A stretch of 64,000 nt of DNA from Bradyrhizobium sp. CCBAU 53421 (GCF_015291625.1 NZ_CP030047.1:2914001-2978000); one strand, 5' to 3'. Positions 52,372-61,673 are shown, counted from the stretch's first letter. Numbers and translations: made by a program. Notes: generated from the sequence alone by a model not told the origin.

Positions 52372-53295
52372 TTACGACGGCGCGCCCATCGCATAGGGCT
52401 TCAGCACCGCATAGAGGAAATCGTGCGTCGGGGTCGGCACGCCGAGCTTGCGGCCGAGCTCGACCACCTTGCCGTTCAGCCAGGGCAGTTCGAGCCGGTT
52501 GCCGCGCTCGAGATCGAGCGCCATCGACGCCTTCATCGCAGGTGGCGCGTGCCCGATGAAGTCGAGCACTTTCGCAAGCGGCTCCGGCGGCAGCTTGATG
52601 CCGCTGGCGTGCGCGACGGCGATGATCTCCTCGCAGGCCGACACGAACAACGGGCGCAGATCGGGATCGTCGCGCAGCCTGCCGATCGGCTGGCGCGTGA
52701 CGGCGGTCATGCCGGCATTGGTGGCGAGGCCGATGAATTTCATCCACAACTCGGTGTTGATCTGCTCGCTCAGCGTGGCGTCGAACCCGGCCTTCAGGCA
52801 GAGCTCGAGCAGCGCTTTGCCGCGCGGCGTGATGCGGCCGTCGAGCTCGCCGAAGATCATGCGCATGAAGGTGCCGACCTGGTTGATCACGCCGGGCTTG
52901 ATGATCGAGGCAGAGATCTGCGCCACGCCGCCCATCACGGCGTCGCGCCCGAGGATCGGGATCAGCCGGTCGGGCGCGTCGATGCCGTTCTGCAGCGGGA
53001 TCACTGCGGTGTCGGGACCGACCATCGGCTTGATGCGCGCGCCGGCGCTTTCGACGTCCCACAGCTTGACGCAGAACAGCACGACATCGACCGGGCCGAC
53101 ATCAGCGGGGTCGTCGCTCGCCTGGGTCGGGACCAGATGGGTTTCGCCGCGGCCGCCCTGAACCTTCAGACCTTCGCTGCGCATTGCGGCGAGGTGCGCG
53201 CCGCGCGCGATAAAGGTGACGTCGGCTCCGGCATGCGCGAGCGCCGCACCAAAGCCGCCCCCGACGCCTCCGGCGCCTACCACTGCGATCCGCAT
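52372..53295 (-). CDS. panE: 2-dehydropantoate 2-reductase family protein
   Basis: A 307-residue NAD(P)-dependent reductase beginning MRIAVVGAGGVGGGFGAALAHAGADVTFIARG (Rossmann motif in two parts), with KLWDVE, PLQNGID, the catalytic-region Lys in ELWMKFIGLATNAGM and RGNRLELPWLNGKVVELG. It would reduce ketopantoate to pantoate in CoA synthesis; paralogues on other 2-oxo acids exist, so the gene name is tentative. The start is set by the N-terminal nucleotide motif. Confidence 0.85.
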   Translation of the reverse strand: MRIAVVGAGGVGGGFGAALAHAGADVTFIARGAHLAAMRSEGLKVQGGRGETHLVPTQASDDPADVGPVDVVLFCVKLWDVESAGARIKPMVGPDTAVIPLQNGIDAPDRLIPILGRDAVMGGVAQISASIIKPGVINQVGTFMRMIFGELDGRITPRGKALLELCLKAGFDATLSEQINTELWMKFIGLATNAGMTAVTRQPIGRLRDDPDLRPLFVSACEEIIAVAHASGIKLPPEPLAKVLDFIGHAPPAMKASMALDLERGNRLELPWLNGKVVELGRKLGVPTPTHDFLYAVLKPYAMGAPS

Positions 53296-53467
53296 GCGTT
53301 TCTCCTTGTCCACCGCTTTGGCCCGCAGCCTCGGCGATGTCGACGCGAAGCGCAACCCGGTTGACCTGAAAACCGCGTGACCGGATCCTTGCGTGCCTGC
53401 GCCATCTTCCTGCGTTGACTTGCCCGCGCGAACCGCTAAGCCATTTCAGAACTTTCGGGAGGAATGC

Positions 53468-54289
53468 GTGGCGATGACGGAGCCGACGGCGGTCGCGCTT
53501 GACGGTGCGACGGTGGCGTTTCGGTTGGCGGATGGACGCGTCTATACCGCGGTCGAGCAGGCCAATCTTGCGGTTGATCATGGCGAGTTCGTCGCCATCG
53601 TCGGCCCGACCGGATGCGGAAAGTCGACGCTGCTCAACGTCACCGCGGGGCTGCTGAAGCCGGCAGCCGGGTCGGCGCGAATCTTCGACAAGCCGCTCAG
53701 TGGCCTCAACCGCGACGCCGGCTACCTGTTCCAGGCCGATGCGCTATTCCCATGGAAGACCGCGATCGACAACGTCGCGATCGGGCTCGAGATCCGGGGC
53801 ACGCCGCGCGCCGATGCGCTCGCGCGCGCGCAGCAATGGCTGACCTCGGTCGGGCTCGGTGCCTTCGCGGGCCGCTATCCGCACATGCTGTCGGGCGGCC
53901 AGCGCAAGCGCGTCGCGCTGGCGCAGGTCCTGATCCGAGATCCGAAGATCCTCTTGATGGACGAGCCGTTCGGCCCGCTCGACGCCCAGACCCGGCAGAT
54001 CATGGGCAATCTGCTGCTGGAATTGTGGACCGCCGACCGCAAGGCGGTGCTGTTCGTCACCCACGATCTCGAGGAGGCGATCGCGCTCGCCGACCGCGTC
54101 GTGATCGTGTCGGCCGGCCCCAGCGCGCGCATCATCGGCGACTGGCGCATCACGCTGCCGCGGCCGCGCGATATCGCCGAGATCAGGATGGAGAAGGATT
54201 TCCATGCCCTGCATCGCGAGATCTGGGGCGTGCTGAAGGACGAGGTGATGAAGGGCTATGTGCAGTCGACGCAGGCGGGAGCCGCCTGA
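53468..54289 (+). CDS. ABC transporter ATPase (SsuB/NrtD/TauB family)
   Basis: A protein of about 273 residues with Walker A IVGPTGCGKST, Q-loop YLFQADALFPWKT, signature MLSGGQRKR, Walker B ILLMDEPFGPLD and VTHDLEEAIALADRV, the pattern of the sulfonate/nitrate/taurine importers. The GTG 53468 lies 5 bases after GGGAGG; the ATG at 53474 is an alternative. The permease gene follows with TGATG overlap. No binding protein is adjacent; see the protein at 59287. Confidence 0.9.
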   Translation: MAMTEPTAVALDGATVAFRLADGRVYTAVEQANLAVDHGEFVAIVGPTGCGKSTLLNVTAGLLKPAAGSARIFDKPLSGLNRDAGYLFQADALFPWKTAIDNVAIGLEIRGTPRADALARAQQWLTSVGLGAFAGRYPHMLSGGQRKRVALAQVLIRDPKILLMDEPFGPLDAQTRQIMGNLLLELWTADRKAVLFVTHDLEEAIALADRVVIVSAGPSARIIGDWRITLPRPRDIAEIRMEKDFHALHREIWGVLKDEVMKGYVQSTQAGAA

Positions 54290-55074
54290 TGTCGCGCGTC
54301 ACGTTGCTGTCTCTGCAGGTTCTGGTCGCGGTCGTCACGCTGGCGTTGTGGCAGGTCTTTTCCACCGTGCCTGTTTTCGGCAAGGTGCTGCTGCCGCCGT
54401 TCTTCTTCTCCAATCCGGTCGACGTCTTCAGCCAGATCGTAAAGTGGTTCTCGACCGGGGTGATCTGGAAGCATCTCGCGATCACGCTGTGGGAATCGAT
54501 CCTCGCCTTCGTGATCGGATCGGCCGGCGGCATCCTGGTCGGCTTCTGGTTCGCGCGGCAGCCGCGCGTCGCTGCAGTGTTCGATCCCTATGTCAAGATG
54601 GTCAACGCGCTGCCGCGCGTGGTGCTGGCGCCGATCTTCGCGCTGTGGTTCGGGCTCGGCGTCTGGTCCAAGGTCGCGCTCGGCGTGACCTTGGTGTTCT
54701 TCATCGTGTTCTTCAACGTCTACCAGGGCGTCAAGGAAGTGCCGACCACGGTGCTCGACAACGGCCGCATGCTCGGCATGAACGAGCGGCAGCTGATGCG
54801 CCATGTCTACTGGCCCTCGGCGCTGTCCTGGATGTTCTCCTCGCTGCATACCTCGGTCGGTTTTGCGGTGGTCGGCGCGGTGGTCGGCGAATATCTCGGC
54901 TCCGCGGCCGGCCTCGGCTACCTGATCCAGCAGGCCGAGGGCGTGTTCGACGTCGCCGGCGTGTTCGCGGGCATGTTCGTGCTGTCGGCCTTCGTCATTT
55001 TGATCGACATGGGCGTGACGATGGTGGAGAAGCGGCTGCTGATGTGGCGGCCGACGGCGGCGACGCGGGATTGA
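54289..55074 (+). CDS. ABC transporter permease (SsuC/NrtB/TauC family)
   Basis: A 261-residue inner-membrane permease with about six hydrophobic segments and the EAA loop (VLDNGRMLGMNERQLMRHVYWPSALSWMF). It is translationally coupled to the ATPase gene (TGATG at 54287-54291). Substrate class by family is a small sulfur- or nitrogen-containing organic compound or thiamine precursor. Confidence 0.9.
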   Translation: MSRVTLLSLQVLVAVVTLALWQVFSTVPVFGKVLLPPFFFSNPVDVFSQIVKWFSTGVIWKHLAITLWESILAFVIGSAGGILVGFWFARQPRVAAVFDPYVKMVNALPRVVLAPIFALWFGLGVWSKVALGVTLVFFIVFFNVYQGVKEVPTTVLDNGRMLGMNERQLMRHVYWPSALSWMFSSLHTSVGFAVVGAVVGEYLGSAAGLGYLIQQAEGVFDVAGVFAGMFVLSAFVILIDMGVTMVEKRLLMWRPTAATRD

Positions 55075-55080
55075 GCAGGC

Positions 55081-55929
55081 TCACGCGCGCCTGCGGGTCT
55101 GCTTCGCTTCCACGAGCGCGCGGATCTTGTCCCGGACCTTCTGGTCGATGGGATTGTAGACCACAAGGCCGAGGTCGGGCCGGCCGTCGACCGCGAACAC
55201 GGAATATTCGAACGCGATCGGGCCGAGCACCGGATGGCGGATGTGCTTGATCGCCTCGCCATGGGCACGGACGTCGTTATCGCGCCACATCGCCGCGAAT
55301 TCGGGGCTCTGCCGGCAGAGCTCGTCGACAAACGGTTGCACCACGGCCGCGGCGCCGGCACGCGCCGCATCGACGCGGAAGGCGCCGACCACGAAACGCG
55401 CGACGCTCTCCCAATCATATTGCGCGGCGCGGGCCTTCGGATCGAGAAAGAAATAGCGCAGCACGTTGCGTCGGCTCGGCGGCTCCGATGCATAGTCCGT
55501 CAGCATGACGGTCGCGGCTCTGTTCCAGGCGACGACGTCCCATGTCGCAGTCCGCATGACGGCGGGGATCGGCTCCAGCGCGTCGAGCACGCGTTGCAGC
55601 CGCGGGGTGACGCCCTCGCTCTTCTGGTAGCGCACATCGGGCGCGCGGCCGAGGCCGAGCAGGAACAGATGCTCGCGTTCGACATCGGTCAGCATCAGCG
55701 CCCGCGCGATGCGATCCAGCACATCTGCCGACGGCGCGCCGCCGCGGCCCTGCTCGAGCCAGGTGTACCAGGTGGGGCTGATATTGGCGCGCTGCGCCAC
55801 TTCCTCGCGGCGCAACCCCGCTGTGCGGCGCCGCTCCGCCGGGAAGCCGAACGCGGCCGGATCGAGCTTGCCGCGGCGGTCCTTCAGGTAGGCGCCGAGC
55901 AGGTTCTCTTGTTCGACTGAAACGCTCAT
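55081..55929 (-). CDS. XRE regulator with MmyB-like ligand domain
   Basis: A 282-residue protein with an XRE helix-turn-helix (RTAGLRREEVAQRANISPTWYTWLEQGRG, residues about 35-62) and an MmyB-like C-terminal domain (VMRTATWDVVAWNRAATVMLTDY, LRYFFLDPKAR). In MmyB of Streptomyces this domain binds fatty acids. It is divergent from an epimerase gene 92 bp away, the usual setting for this regulator type, and probably controls it. Confidence 0.88.
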   Translation of the reverse strand: MSVSVEQENLLGAYLKDRRGKLDPAAFGFPAERRRTAGLRREEVAQRANISPTWYTWLEQGRGGAPSADVLDRIARALMLTDVEREHLFLLGLGRAPDVRYQKSEGVTPRLQRVLDALEPIPAVMRTATWDVVAWNRAATVMLTDYASEPPSRRNVLRYFFLDPKARAAQYDWESVARFVVGAFRVDAARAGAAAVVQPFVDELCRQSPEFAAMWRDNDVRAHGEAIKHIRHPVLGPIAFEYSVFAVDGRPDLGLVVYNPIDQKVRDKIRALVEAKQTRRRA

Positions 55930-55930
55930 G

Positions 55931-55971
55931 CTGTTAGCAATTATACCATGATAAGATCACTACTTTAACAG
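55931..55971. promoter_or_regulatory. Divergent control region with CTGTTA..TAACAG arms
   Basis: CTGTTA (55931-55936) and TAACAG (55966-55971) are inverted around an A/T-rich core containing TTAT-ACCATG-ATAA. The stretch is far more A/T-rich than its surroundings and lies between the XRE and epimerase starts, so it likely holds both promoters. Confidence 0.4.
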
Positions 55972-56021
55972 GATAGCGCGCGGGGCCAGATTTGTCTCCA
56001 ACGAAACCTGGAGACTTCCTC

Positions 56022-56906
56022 ATGCGCGTGTTCGTCACTGGTGCCACCGGCTTTATCGGCACTCCCGTCGTCAAGGACCTGATCGCCGCCGGACATCAGG
56101 TTCTTGGCATGGCCCGTTCGGACGAGGGGGCGAACGCGATCGCCGCCCTTGGTGCCGAGGTTCTTCGCGGCTCGCTCGAGGACCTCGACAGCCTGCGCAA
56201 GGGGGCAGCCGCCTCGGATGCCGTCATTCACCTGGGCTTCGTTCACGACTGGTCCAATTTCGCGAAGAGCTGCGAGATCGACCGCTGCGCCATCGAAGCG
56301 CTGGGTTCTGTTCTGGCTGGATCGGACAGGCCGCTGATCGTAACCGGGGGCTTGGCGGGATTGGCCGCGCCCGGCCAGATCGCAACCGAGGACCAAACGA
56401 TATCGCCGGATTTCCCATTCCCCCGCGTGTCGGAACAGACGGCCTTGTCGCTGAAGGGCGTCCGCGCATCGGCCATGCGTCTTCCCCAGGTGCACGATCC
56501 TGTCAGGCAGGGTCTCATCACCCCCTTGATCGCGGTGTACCGCGAAAAGGGCGCATGCGCCTATCTCGGCGACGGGCAAAATCGCTGGCCGGCGGCGCAT
56601 GTTCTCGATGTCGCGCGTCTCTACCGGCTGGCCATCGAAAAGGCCGAGCCGAACGCAAGGTATCACGCCGTTGCCGAAGAGGGGGTCGCGATGCGCGATA
56701 TTGCCGAGACGATCGGACGGCGCCTGAAGCTGCCGGTCAAATCCATCGCCCCGCAAGAGGCGCAGGCCTTTTTCGGCTGGCTCGGCACGTTCGCGGCCTA
56801 CGACATGGCGGCCTCCAGCGCGCAGACGCGCAGGAAGCTCGGGTGGCAGCCGACCGGGCCGGGATTGATTGCCGATCTCGAACAGCTGGTCTATTCGGCG
56901 CAGTAG
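56022..56906 (+). CDS. NAD-dependent epimerase/dehydratase (extended SDR)
   Basis: A 294-residue Rossmann protein starting MRVFVTGATGFIGTPVVKDLIAAGH with the TGATGFIG nucleotide motif. The catalytic YxxxK expected near the middle reads as SEQTALSLKG, so a standard SDR Tyr is not evident. Such atypical extended SDRs often act as sugar-nucleotide or flavonoid-type reductases. ATG 56022 is chosen by the nucleotide-binding motif. Probably controlled by the divergent XRE/MmyB regulator. Confidence 0.87.
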   Translation: MRVFVTGATGFIGTPVVKDLIAAGHQVLGMARSDEGANAIAALGAEVLRGSLEDLDSLRKGAAASDAVIHLGFVHDWSNFAKSCEIDRCAIEALGSVLAGSDRPLIVTGGLAGLAAPGQIATEDQTISPDFPFPRVSEQTALSLKGVRASAMRLPQVHDPVRQGLITPLIAVYREKGACAYLGDGQNRWPAAHVLDVARLYRLAIEKAEPNARYHAVAEEGVAMRDIAETIGRRLKLPVKSIAPQEAQAFFGWLGTFAAYDMAASSAQTRRKLGWQPTGPGLIADLEQLVYSAQ

Positions 56907-56929
56907 GGCGCAGCGCAGGTGGATGCGTC

Positions 56930-57047
56930 GGGTGGGTTAGCCGACGGCGTAACTCACCTTCTCCGCAGGTGCGCGAAGTTGATGGGTTACGCGGAGCCTG
57001 TCATCGGGCCGCGCTTCGCGCGGACCCGTTGGTCCACCCACCCTACG
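56930..57047. repeat. Interspersed inverted repeat (GGGTGGGTTAGCC family)
   Basis: GGGTGGGTTAGCC at the left and GGTCCACCCACCC at the right are inverted copies, with inner partly complementary units (GCGTAACTCACC / GGGTTACGC). It fills the gap between two convergent genes and could form a terminator-like hairpin for both. Confidence 0.7.
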
Positions 57048-57055
57048 AACTCGGT

Positions 57056-58381
57056 TCACAGCGGGAAGCACCGCATATAGGCCGCAAACAGCTTCGCATC
57101 GCTCACGCTCACCAGTCCTGCGTCTATCGCGTCGGCAAGTTCGAGGTCGCGGTTCTGGATGCGCAGCCAGGCCTGGGTATCGGCGGTGATGGTCAGGGCG
57201 GGCTCTCCAACGTGCCGCCCCGGCACCACCTGGAGGTCCTTGCCCTTGATCGTCACCGTCATGTCCAGCGCGCTCGCGCCGGTAAAGCGCAGATGGGTCA
57301 CGAAATCGAGGCCGCGCGCCCGGCCGCGCTGAAATCCGAGCGACAGCGAGAAAATGTAGGCCTGGATGCTGCCTGTGTGGCGCCCGGACGTGACATGCTG
57401 GACCTTCTTGTGCGGAAACCGCCGCGTCACCGTGTCCTCGGCATCGGTATCCGGGATCACATAGACGAACTCGTCCTTGTCGATCAGCGGCTGCACCACC
57501 TCGGTGAAATGCGCGTCACGATCGCTGAGGAAGGGCCCGATCACATCTTCGCCAGCAGGACAGGCCGAGATGCAATAGGCCGCCTTGTAGCCCGGCTTGA
57601 ACGACAGCGATTGCCAGACGTTCAGCGTCTCGGTGCGGGGAACGCGGGCGCGATAATCGCTGGCATCCTTGGAATCCGCGACCTTCTCCACCCACTGCGT
57701 GAAGTTGCCGAGGAAGTCGTGATAATTATGAGTGTGGCAGGACAGGAAATCGAAACCGCCGTCCGGCTTGATGGCGCCGACCGGGCAGGCGGCGACGCAC
57801 AATTTGCACTCCAGGCAGGGATTGTAGTCGATCGGCTGGTCGAGGGCGTCGACCTCGCATCCGAGCAGCACGGTGCCGAGCAGCACGAAGCTGCCGAACT
57901 TCGGGTGGATGACGCTGCGATGGATTCCCATCCGCCCGAGCCCGGCTTCCACCGCGATCGGCTTGTGCTGGACCATCATGATCTTCGGCAGGTCCATCTC
58001 CATCGGGAAGGCGGCGACCGAATTGCAGGCCGGGATGCCGTGCTCGTCGAGCGCGCGAACGATGGCGCGCGCGGTTTCGTTGACGTGGTCGTAGGTGCCG
58101 TGGAATTCCTCGTTGGCGACCGATCGCGACGGCGAGCGCACCGGCTCGCGGTTCATGTGGCAGGCGATCGCGAGCAGGGAACGCGTCCGGCCGTAGACCT
58201 TGCGGATGAAGTCGCGCTGCGGCGCGATCGCGGCACGGTCGAATTCGATGATGCCGACGTCATCGGCGCCGCACTTGCGTGCGATGTCCTTGATGAGCTC
58301 CGATGAAACCGGGAGATCGCGGACCGGTTGGCTGCTGCGGGCGCGCACGGCCCTGACCGTGGGGTGATCGTCCAGGCTCAT
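57056..58381 (-). CDS. QueG-like iron-sulfur protein with C-terminal SCP2-like domain
   Basis: A 441-residue protein. Residues about 25-300 resemble epoxyqueuosine reductase/reductive dehalogenase-like proteins, with a ferredoxin motif C189-x2-C192-x2-C195-x3-C199-P (CLECKLCVAACP); a second cluster motif is only partial (C270-x3-C274-P). Residues about 355-441 look like an SCP2 sterol-carrier domain (MTVTIKGKDLQVVPGRH, ALTITADTQAWLRI). True QueG lacks SCP2, so this is probably a separate oxidoreductase on a hydrophobic substrate, by inference. Confidence 0.75.
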   Translation of the reverse strand: MSLDDHPTVRAVRARSSQPVRDLPVSSELIKDIARKCGADDVGIIEFDRAAIAPQRDFIRKVYGRTRSLLAIACHMNREPVRSPSRSVANEEFHGTYDHVNETARAIVRALDEHGIPACNSVAAFPMEMDLPKIMMVQHKPIAVEAGLGRMGIHRSVIHPKFGSFVLLGTVLLGCEVDALDQPIDYNPCLECKLCVAACPVGAIKPDGGFDFLSCHTHNYHDFLGNFTQWVEKVADSKDASDYRARVPRTETLNVWQSLSFKPGYKAAYCISACPAGEDVIGPFLSDRDAHFTEVVQPLIDKDEFVYVIPDTDAEDTVTRRFPHKKVQHVTSGRHTGSIQAYIFSLSLGFQRGRARGLDFVTHLRFTGASALDMTVTIKGKDLQVVPGRHVGEPALTITADTQAWLRIQNRDLELADAIDAGLVSVSDAKLFAAYMRCFPL

Positions 58382-58533
58382 GGGTTCGGCTCTCTATTAA
58401 ATGACGATCATAATATTATGAATTGGCCGAGCCTGAGGCAAGCGAATTATCTGCGGTCGTCATGTGGAACCGTCGTTGGAGGCAGATTCGCAAATGCCGG
58501 GATGACGCTCTTGCATGGCCAACGAAGCCCGTT

Positions 58534-58643
58534 CCGTCATCCTGAGGTGGCCGCTTCTTCAGCGGCCCTCGAAGGATGCACGGCCCGGCCGGTGGCCGTC
58601 GACCCTTCGAGACGGCCGCTTCGCGGCCTCCTCAGGGTGACGG
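58534..58643. repeat. Interspersed inverted repeat (CCGTCATCCTGAGG family)
   Basis: CCGTCATCCTGAGG and CCTCAGGGTGACGG bound a 110-bp element with an internal inverted pair (GCCGCTTCTTCAGCGGC near 58550, GGCCGCTTCGCGGCC near 58614). Nothing else is seen in 58382-58679. Confidence 0.8.
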
Positions 58644-58679
58644 TACGCTCCCCGCAATGAATGGGGCAGGCAGCCGTCT

Positions 58680-59129
58680 TCAATCCAGCAGCTTGGTATC
58701 GTCAGGCGCCTGCGGCGGCGTCTTGATCGCGATCGCCTTGATGGCGCGGCCGTTCGGCTTGGTGCCGCCATGCGGCGTGCCCTTCGGGATCACGATCAGA
58801 TCGCCGGGCTTGACCGTCACTTCCTTGTCGCCAAGCCAGACCGTGCCGGTGCCTTCGAGCACGAATTGCAGCTCGTTGGTGTTGGGGTGCATGTGCTTCG
58901 GCACGTTGCCGTCCTGGATCGAGACGGTGGCGCCGTCGGCCGAGACGAACATCTTGGAGCGGAAGCCGACCTTGTTGGCGTCGCCGAGCTTGTCGCCATC
59001 CATCTCGCCGGTGTGGATGACTTGCGCGGTGATGCTCTCGGCCGCGAGCGCCGGCCGCAGCACATGGGTGACGCCGCAGCCGGCCGCAAAGGCCGCGGCG
59101 ATCGAAAGCGCGGTTGCAATGCGATTCAT
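58680..59129 (-). CDS. Periplasmic cupin-domain protein
   Basis: A 149-residue protein with a signal peptide (RIATALSIAAAFAAGCGVTHV) and one cupin barrel. Motif 1 has His in PKHMHPNTNELQFVLEGTG; motif 2 is PGDLIVIPKGTPHGG. The metal-binding His set is present. Such single-domain exported cupins bind a metal and small carboxylate or sugar ligands; the substrate is unknown. Cys18 in the signal region could allow lipidation, but no standard lipobox is seen. Confidence 0.85.
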   Translation of the reverse strand: MNRIATALSIAAAFAAGCGVTHVLRPALAAESITAQVIHTGEMDGDKLGDANKVGFRSKMFVSADGATVSIQDGNVPKHMHPNTNELQFVLEGTGTVWLGDKEVTVKPGDLIVIPKGTPHGGTKPNGRAIKAIAIKTPPQAPDDTKLLD

Positions 59130-59286
59130 GAAGACCTCCCTTGATGTATTCTTGGTGTTTATCGGCGTTTTTCTTTGTATCCGCGATGCTATGCCGCCGC
59201 CGCAAGCTTGACCAGTTATCGGAAAGTCGCCTTCTCAAGCCGTGCCGGCTCCTCTATCTTGCCGGCCAGTCGAACGGAGGGACGTC

Positions 59287-60312
59287 ATGAACAAATGGCT
59301 TGGCAAGCTTGCCGGAACGCTGCTGGCGCTGACCCTGTCCACGGGCCTTGCCGCGGCGCAAAGCAAGATCACCGTCGCGGTCGGGGGCGGCGCCTGCCTG
59401 TGCTATCTGCCCACCGTGCTGGCCAAGCAGCTTGGTGAATATGACAAGGCCGGGCTTGCAGTCGAACTGGTCGACCTCAAGGGCGGCTCGGATGCGCTCA
59501 AGGCCGTGCTCGGCGGCAGCGCCGACGTCGTCTCCGGCTATTTCGACCACTGCGTCAACCTCGCGGCCAAGAAGCAGGAGCTGCAGGCCTTCGTGGTCTA
59601 TGACCGTTATCCCGGCCTCGTGCTGGTGGTGTCGCCGAAGCACACCGGCGAGATCAACTCGATCAAGGACCTCGCCGGCAAGAAGGTCGGCGTCAGCGCG
59701 CCGGGCTCCTCGACCGATTTCTTCCTGAAATATCTCTTGAAGAAGAACGGCCTCGATCCGACCGGCGCCGCCGTGATCGGCGTCGGCCTCGGCGCCACCG
59801 CGGTCGCCGCGATGGAGCAGGGCCAGATCGACGCTGCCGTGATGCTCGATCCTGCCGTTACCGTGCTGCAGGGCAGCTACAAGGACCTCAAGATCCTGAG
59901 CGACACCCGCACCCAGCACGACACGCTGGCGGTGTTCGGCGGCGAATATCCCGGCGGCGCGCTCTATTCGACCGCGGCCTGGGTCAACGGCCACGAGAAG
60001 GAGGTGCAGGCGCTGACCAATGCGATCATGGCGACGCTCGGCTGGATCCATTCGCACACCGCCGAAGACATCATGGCCAAGATGCCGGACGAGATCGTCG
60101 GCAAGGACAAGGCGCAGTATCTCGCGGCGCTGAAGAACACGATCCCGATGTATTCCGAGACCGGCAAGATGGACCCCAAGGGTGCCGAAGCCGTGCTCGC
60201 CGTGTTCAGCGAGGGCTCGCCCGAGGTCGCGAAGGCCGGCATCGACGTTACCAAGACCTACACCAACAAGTTCGTCGATCAGGTCAAGAAGACGACAGGA
60301 AACGCGAAGTAA
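59287..60312 (+). CDS. ABC transporter substrate-binding protein (NrtA/SsuA/TauA-like)
   Basis: A 341-residue exported protein with a signal peptide (ending GLAAA-QSK) and the SsuA/THI5-like fold: ITVAVGGGACLCYLPTVLAKQLGEYDKAGL, LKGGSDALKAVLGGSADVVSGYFDH. It probably supplies the binding protein missing from the ATPase/permease pair at 53468-55074, about 4 kb upstream on the same strand. GGAGGGACGTC precedes the ATG. Confidence 0.88.
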   Translation: MNKWLGKLAGTLLALTLSTGLAAAQSKITVAVGGGACLCYLPTVLAKQLGEYDKAGLAVELVDLKGGSDALKAVLGGSADVVSGYFDHCVNLAAKKQELQAFVVYDRYPGLVLVVSPKHTGEINSIKDLAGKKVGVSAPGSSTDFFLKYLLKKNGLDPTGAAVIGVGLGATAVAAMEQGQIDAAVMLDPAVTVLQGSYKDLKILSDTRTQHDTLAVFGGEYPGGALYSTAAWVNGHEKEVQALTNAIMATLGWIHSHTAEDIMAKMPDEIVGKDKAQYLAALKNTIPMYSETGKMDPKGAEAVLAVFSEGSPEVAKAGIDVTKTYTNKFVDQVKKTTGNAK

Positions 60313-60324
60313 ACACGTTCGGAT

Positions 60325-61026
60325 ATGCAGTCTCCGCTCATCTGTCGCGTCACCGCGCTCGACCTCGCCCTGCAGCGGCGGCCCTGGCCGTTCGCGGACC
60401 AGCGGCGCGGCGAGATCGACGCCCATTTCGCCGAGCAGCAGCGGCTGAACCCGAATCTGTGGAACGGCCGCGTCCTGCTCGGGCGCGATCCGGTCTTCGC
60501 CGGCGAGCGGCTCAGCGCGAGCTATTTCGAGACCGATTTCGCGAGCTTCCTCGCCTGGCGCGACTGGGGCTTTCCGGACAAGGAGATCTTCAACGGCTTC
60601 GGCATGGGCGCGCTGCTCTCGAGTGACGGCGCCTTCGTATGCGGTGTCATGGGCGAGCAGACCGCGAATGCCGGACGCATTTATTTCCCCTCCGGCACGC
60701 CTGATCTCGACGACATCAGGGGCGAGACGGTCGATATCGCCGGCAGCGTGATGCGCGAGCTCGAGGAGGAGACTGGGCTGCAACCGTCGGATTGCCGCGC
60801 GGACGCCGATTGGCATTGCATCTATACCGGCGTCGCGCTGGCAATGATGCAGATCCTGCGCGTCGACATGCCCGCTGACGCGCTGCGTGCGCGGATCGAG
60901 TCCAATCTCGCGCGCCAGCAAAATCCCGAGCTTGCCGGCATTTATCTCGTGCGCAGCCGCGCCGATCTCACCTCCGCCATGCCGCGCTTCGTCACCGCGT
61001 TCATCGAGACGCAGTTGCCGACGTAG
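60325..61026 (+). CDS. Nudix hydrolase
   Basis: A 233-residue protein with the core Nudix helix MRELEEETGL (RExxEExG intact), 12 bp after the binding-protein gene. The first Glu of the Nudix box, eight residues before the Arg, is Val here (GETVDIAGSVMRE), though a Glu lies two residues earlier. The N-terminal 100 residues are a variable domain. The family hydrolyses nucleoside diphosphate derivatives; substrate unknown. Confidence 0.82.
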   Translation: MQSPLICRVTALDLALQRRPWPFADQRRGEIDAHFAEQQRLNPNLWNGRVLLGRDPVFAGERLSASYFETDFASFLAWRDWGFPDKEIFNGFGMGALLSSDGAFVCGVMGEQTANAGRIYFPSGTPDLDDIRGETVDIAGSVMRELEEETGLQPSDCRADADWHCIYTGVALAMMQILRVDMPADALRARIESNLARQQNPELAGIYLVRSRADLTSAMPRFVTAFIETQLPT

Positions 61027-61106
61027 ATAGAGGTGAGATGGGCGGATGGCCGTTGCCTCGATCGGTCGCCATCGACGACCTGCGAGGTGAAGCAACGGCT
61101 GGCCGA

Positions 61107-61673
61107 TCACTCGGCCACTTCAACGACCATCTCGACCTCCACGGCGTTGTTGAACGGAAGGCCCGCCATCCCGACAGCAGATCGCGCGTGTTTGCCGGCC
61201 GCCTCGCCGAACACCTCCACCATCAGATCGGAGAATCCGTTCACGACTTTCGGCTGATCACCAAAGCCGTCGGCCGAATTGACCATCCCGAACACCTTGA
61301 CCACGCGCTTGACCCGATCGAGGCTCCCGAGTGCGACGCGTACCTTCGCCAGCATGATCAGGCCAACCTGACGGGCCGTGTCGTAGCCCTCCTGCACGGT
61401 GAGGTCCTTGCCGACCTTGCCCTTGTACTTCCAGTCGGCAGCCGGGGTGTTTCCCGCGAGGAAGAGCAGATTGCCGACCCGGACCGCATCGACGTAGTTG
61501 GCGACCGGTGTCGGCACGGGCGGCAGCGTGATGTTCAACTCCTTCAGCCTGGCCTCGGCGGACGGTGAATTCTGCGCCACGGCTGCCGACGGAGCGGCAG
61601 TCCATACTCCCAATCCAAGCACGCACGCACCGAACCACGAGATGAGTCTCGCTCTGCAAAGCATATGAGTCAT
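61107..61673 (-). CDS. RidA/YjgF-family protein with export signal
   Basis: A 188-residue protein with a signal peptide ([22 protein letters not shown]) followed by a RidA domain of the long type: [62 protein letters not shown]. RidA deaminates reactive enamines in the cytosol; an exported member is less usual and its role unclear. The C-terminal VEVEMVVEV is the usual family end. Confidence 0.85.
   Translation of the reverse strand: MTHMLCRARLISWFGACVLGLGVWTAAPSAAVAQNSPSAEARLKELNITLPPVPTPVANYVDAVRVGNLLFLAGNTPAADWKYKGKVGKDLTVQEGYDTARQVGLIMLAKVRVALGSLDRVKRVVKVFGMVNSADGFGDQPKVVNGFSDLMVEVFGEAAGKHARSAVGMAGLPFNNAVEVEMVVEVAE

Noticed and set aside
59254..61110. Open frame of about 618 codons antisense to the binding protein and Nudix genes
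   Set aside because: It runs across two supported genes and has no domain-like sequence.
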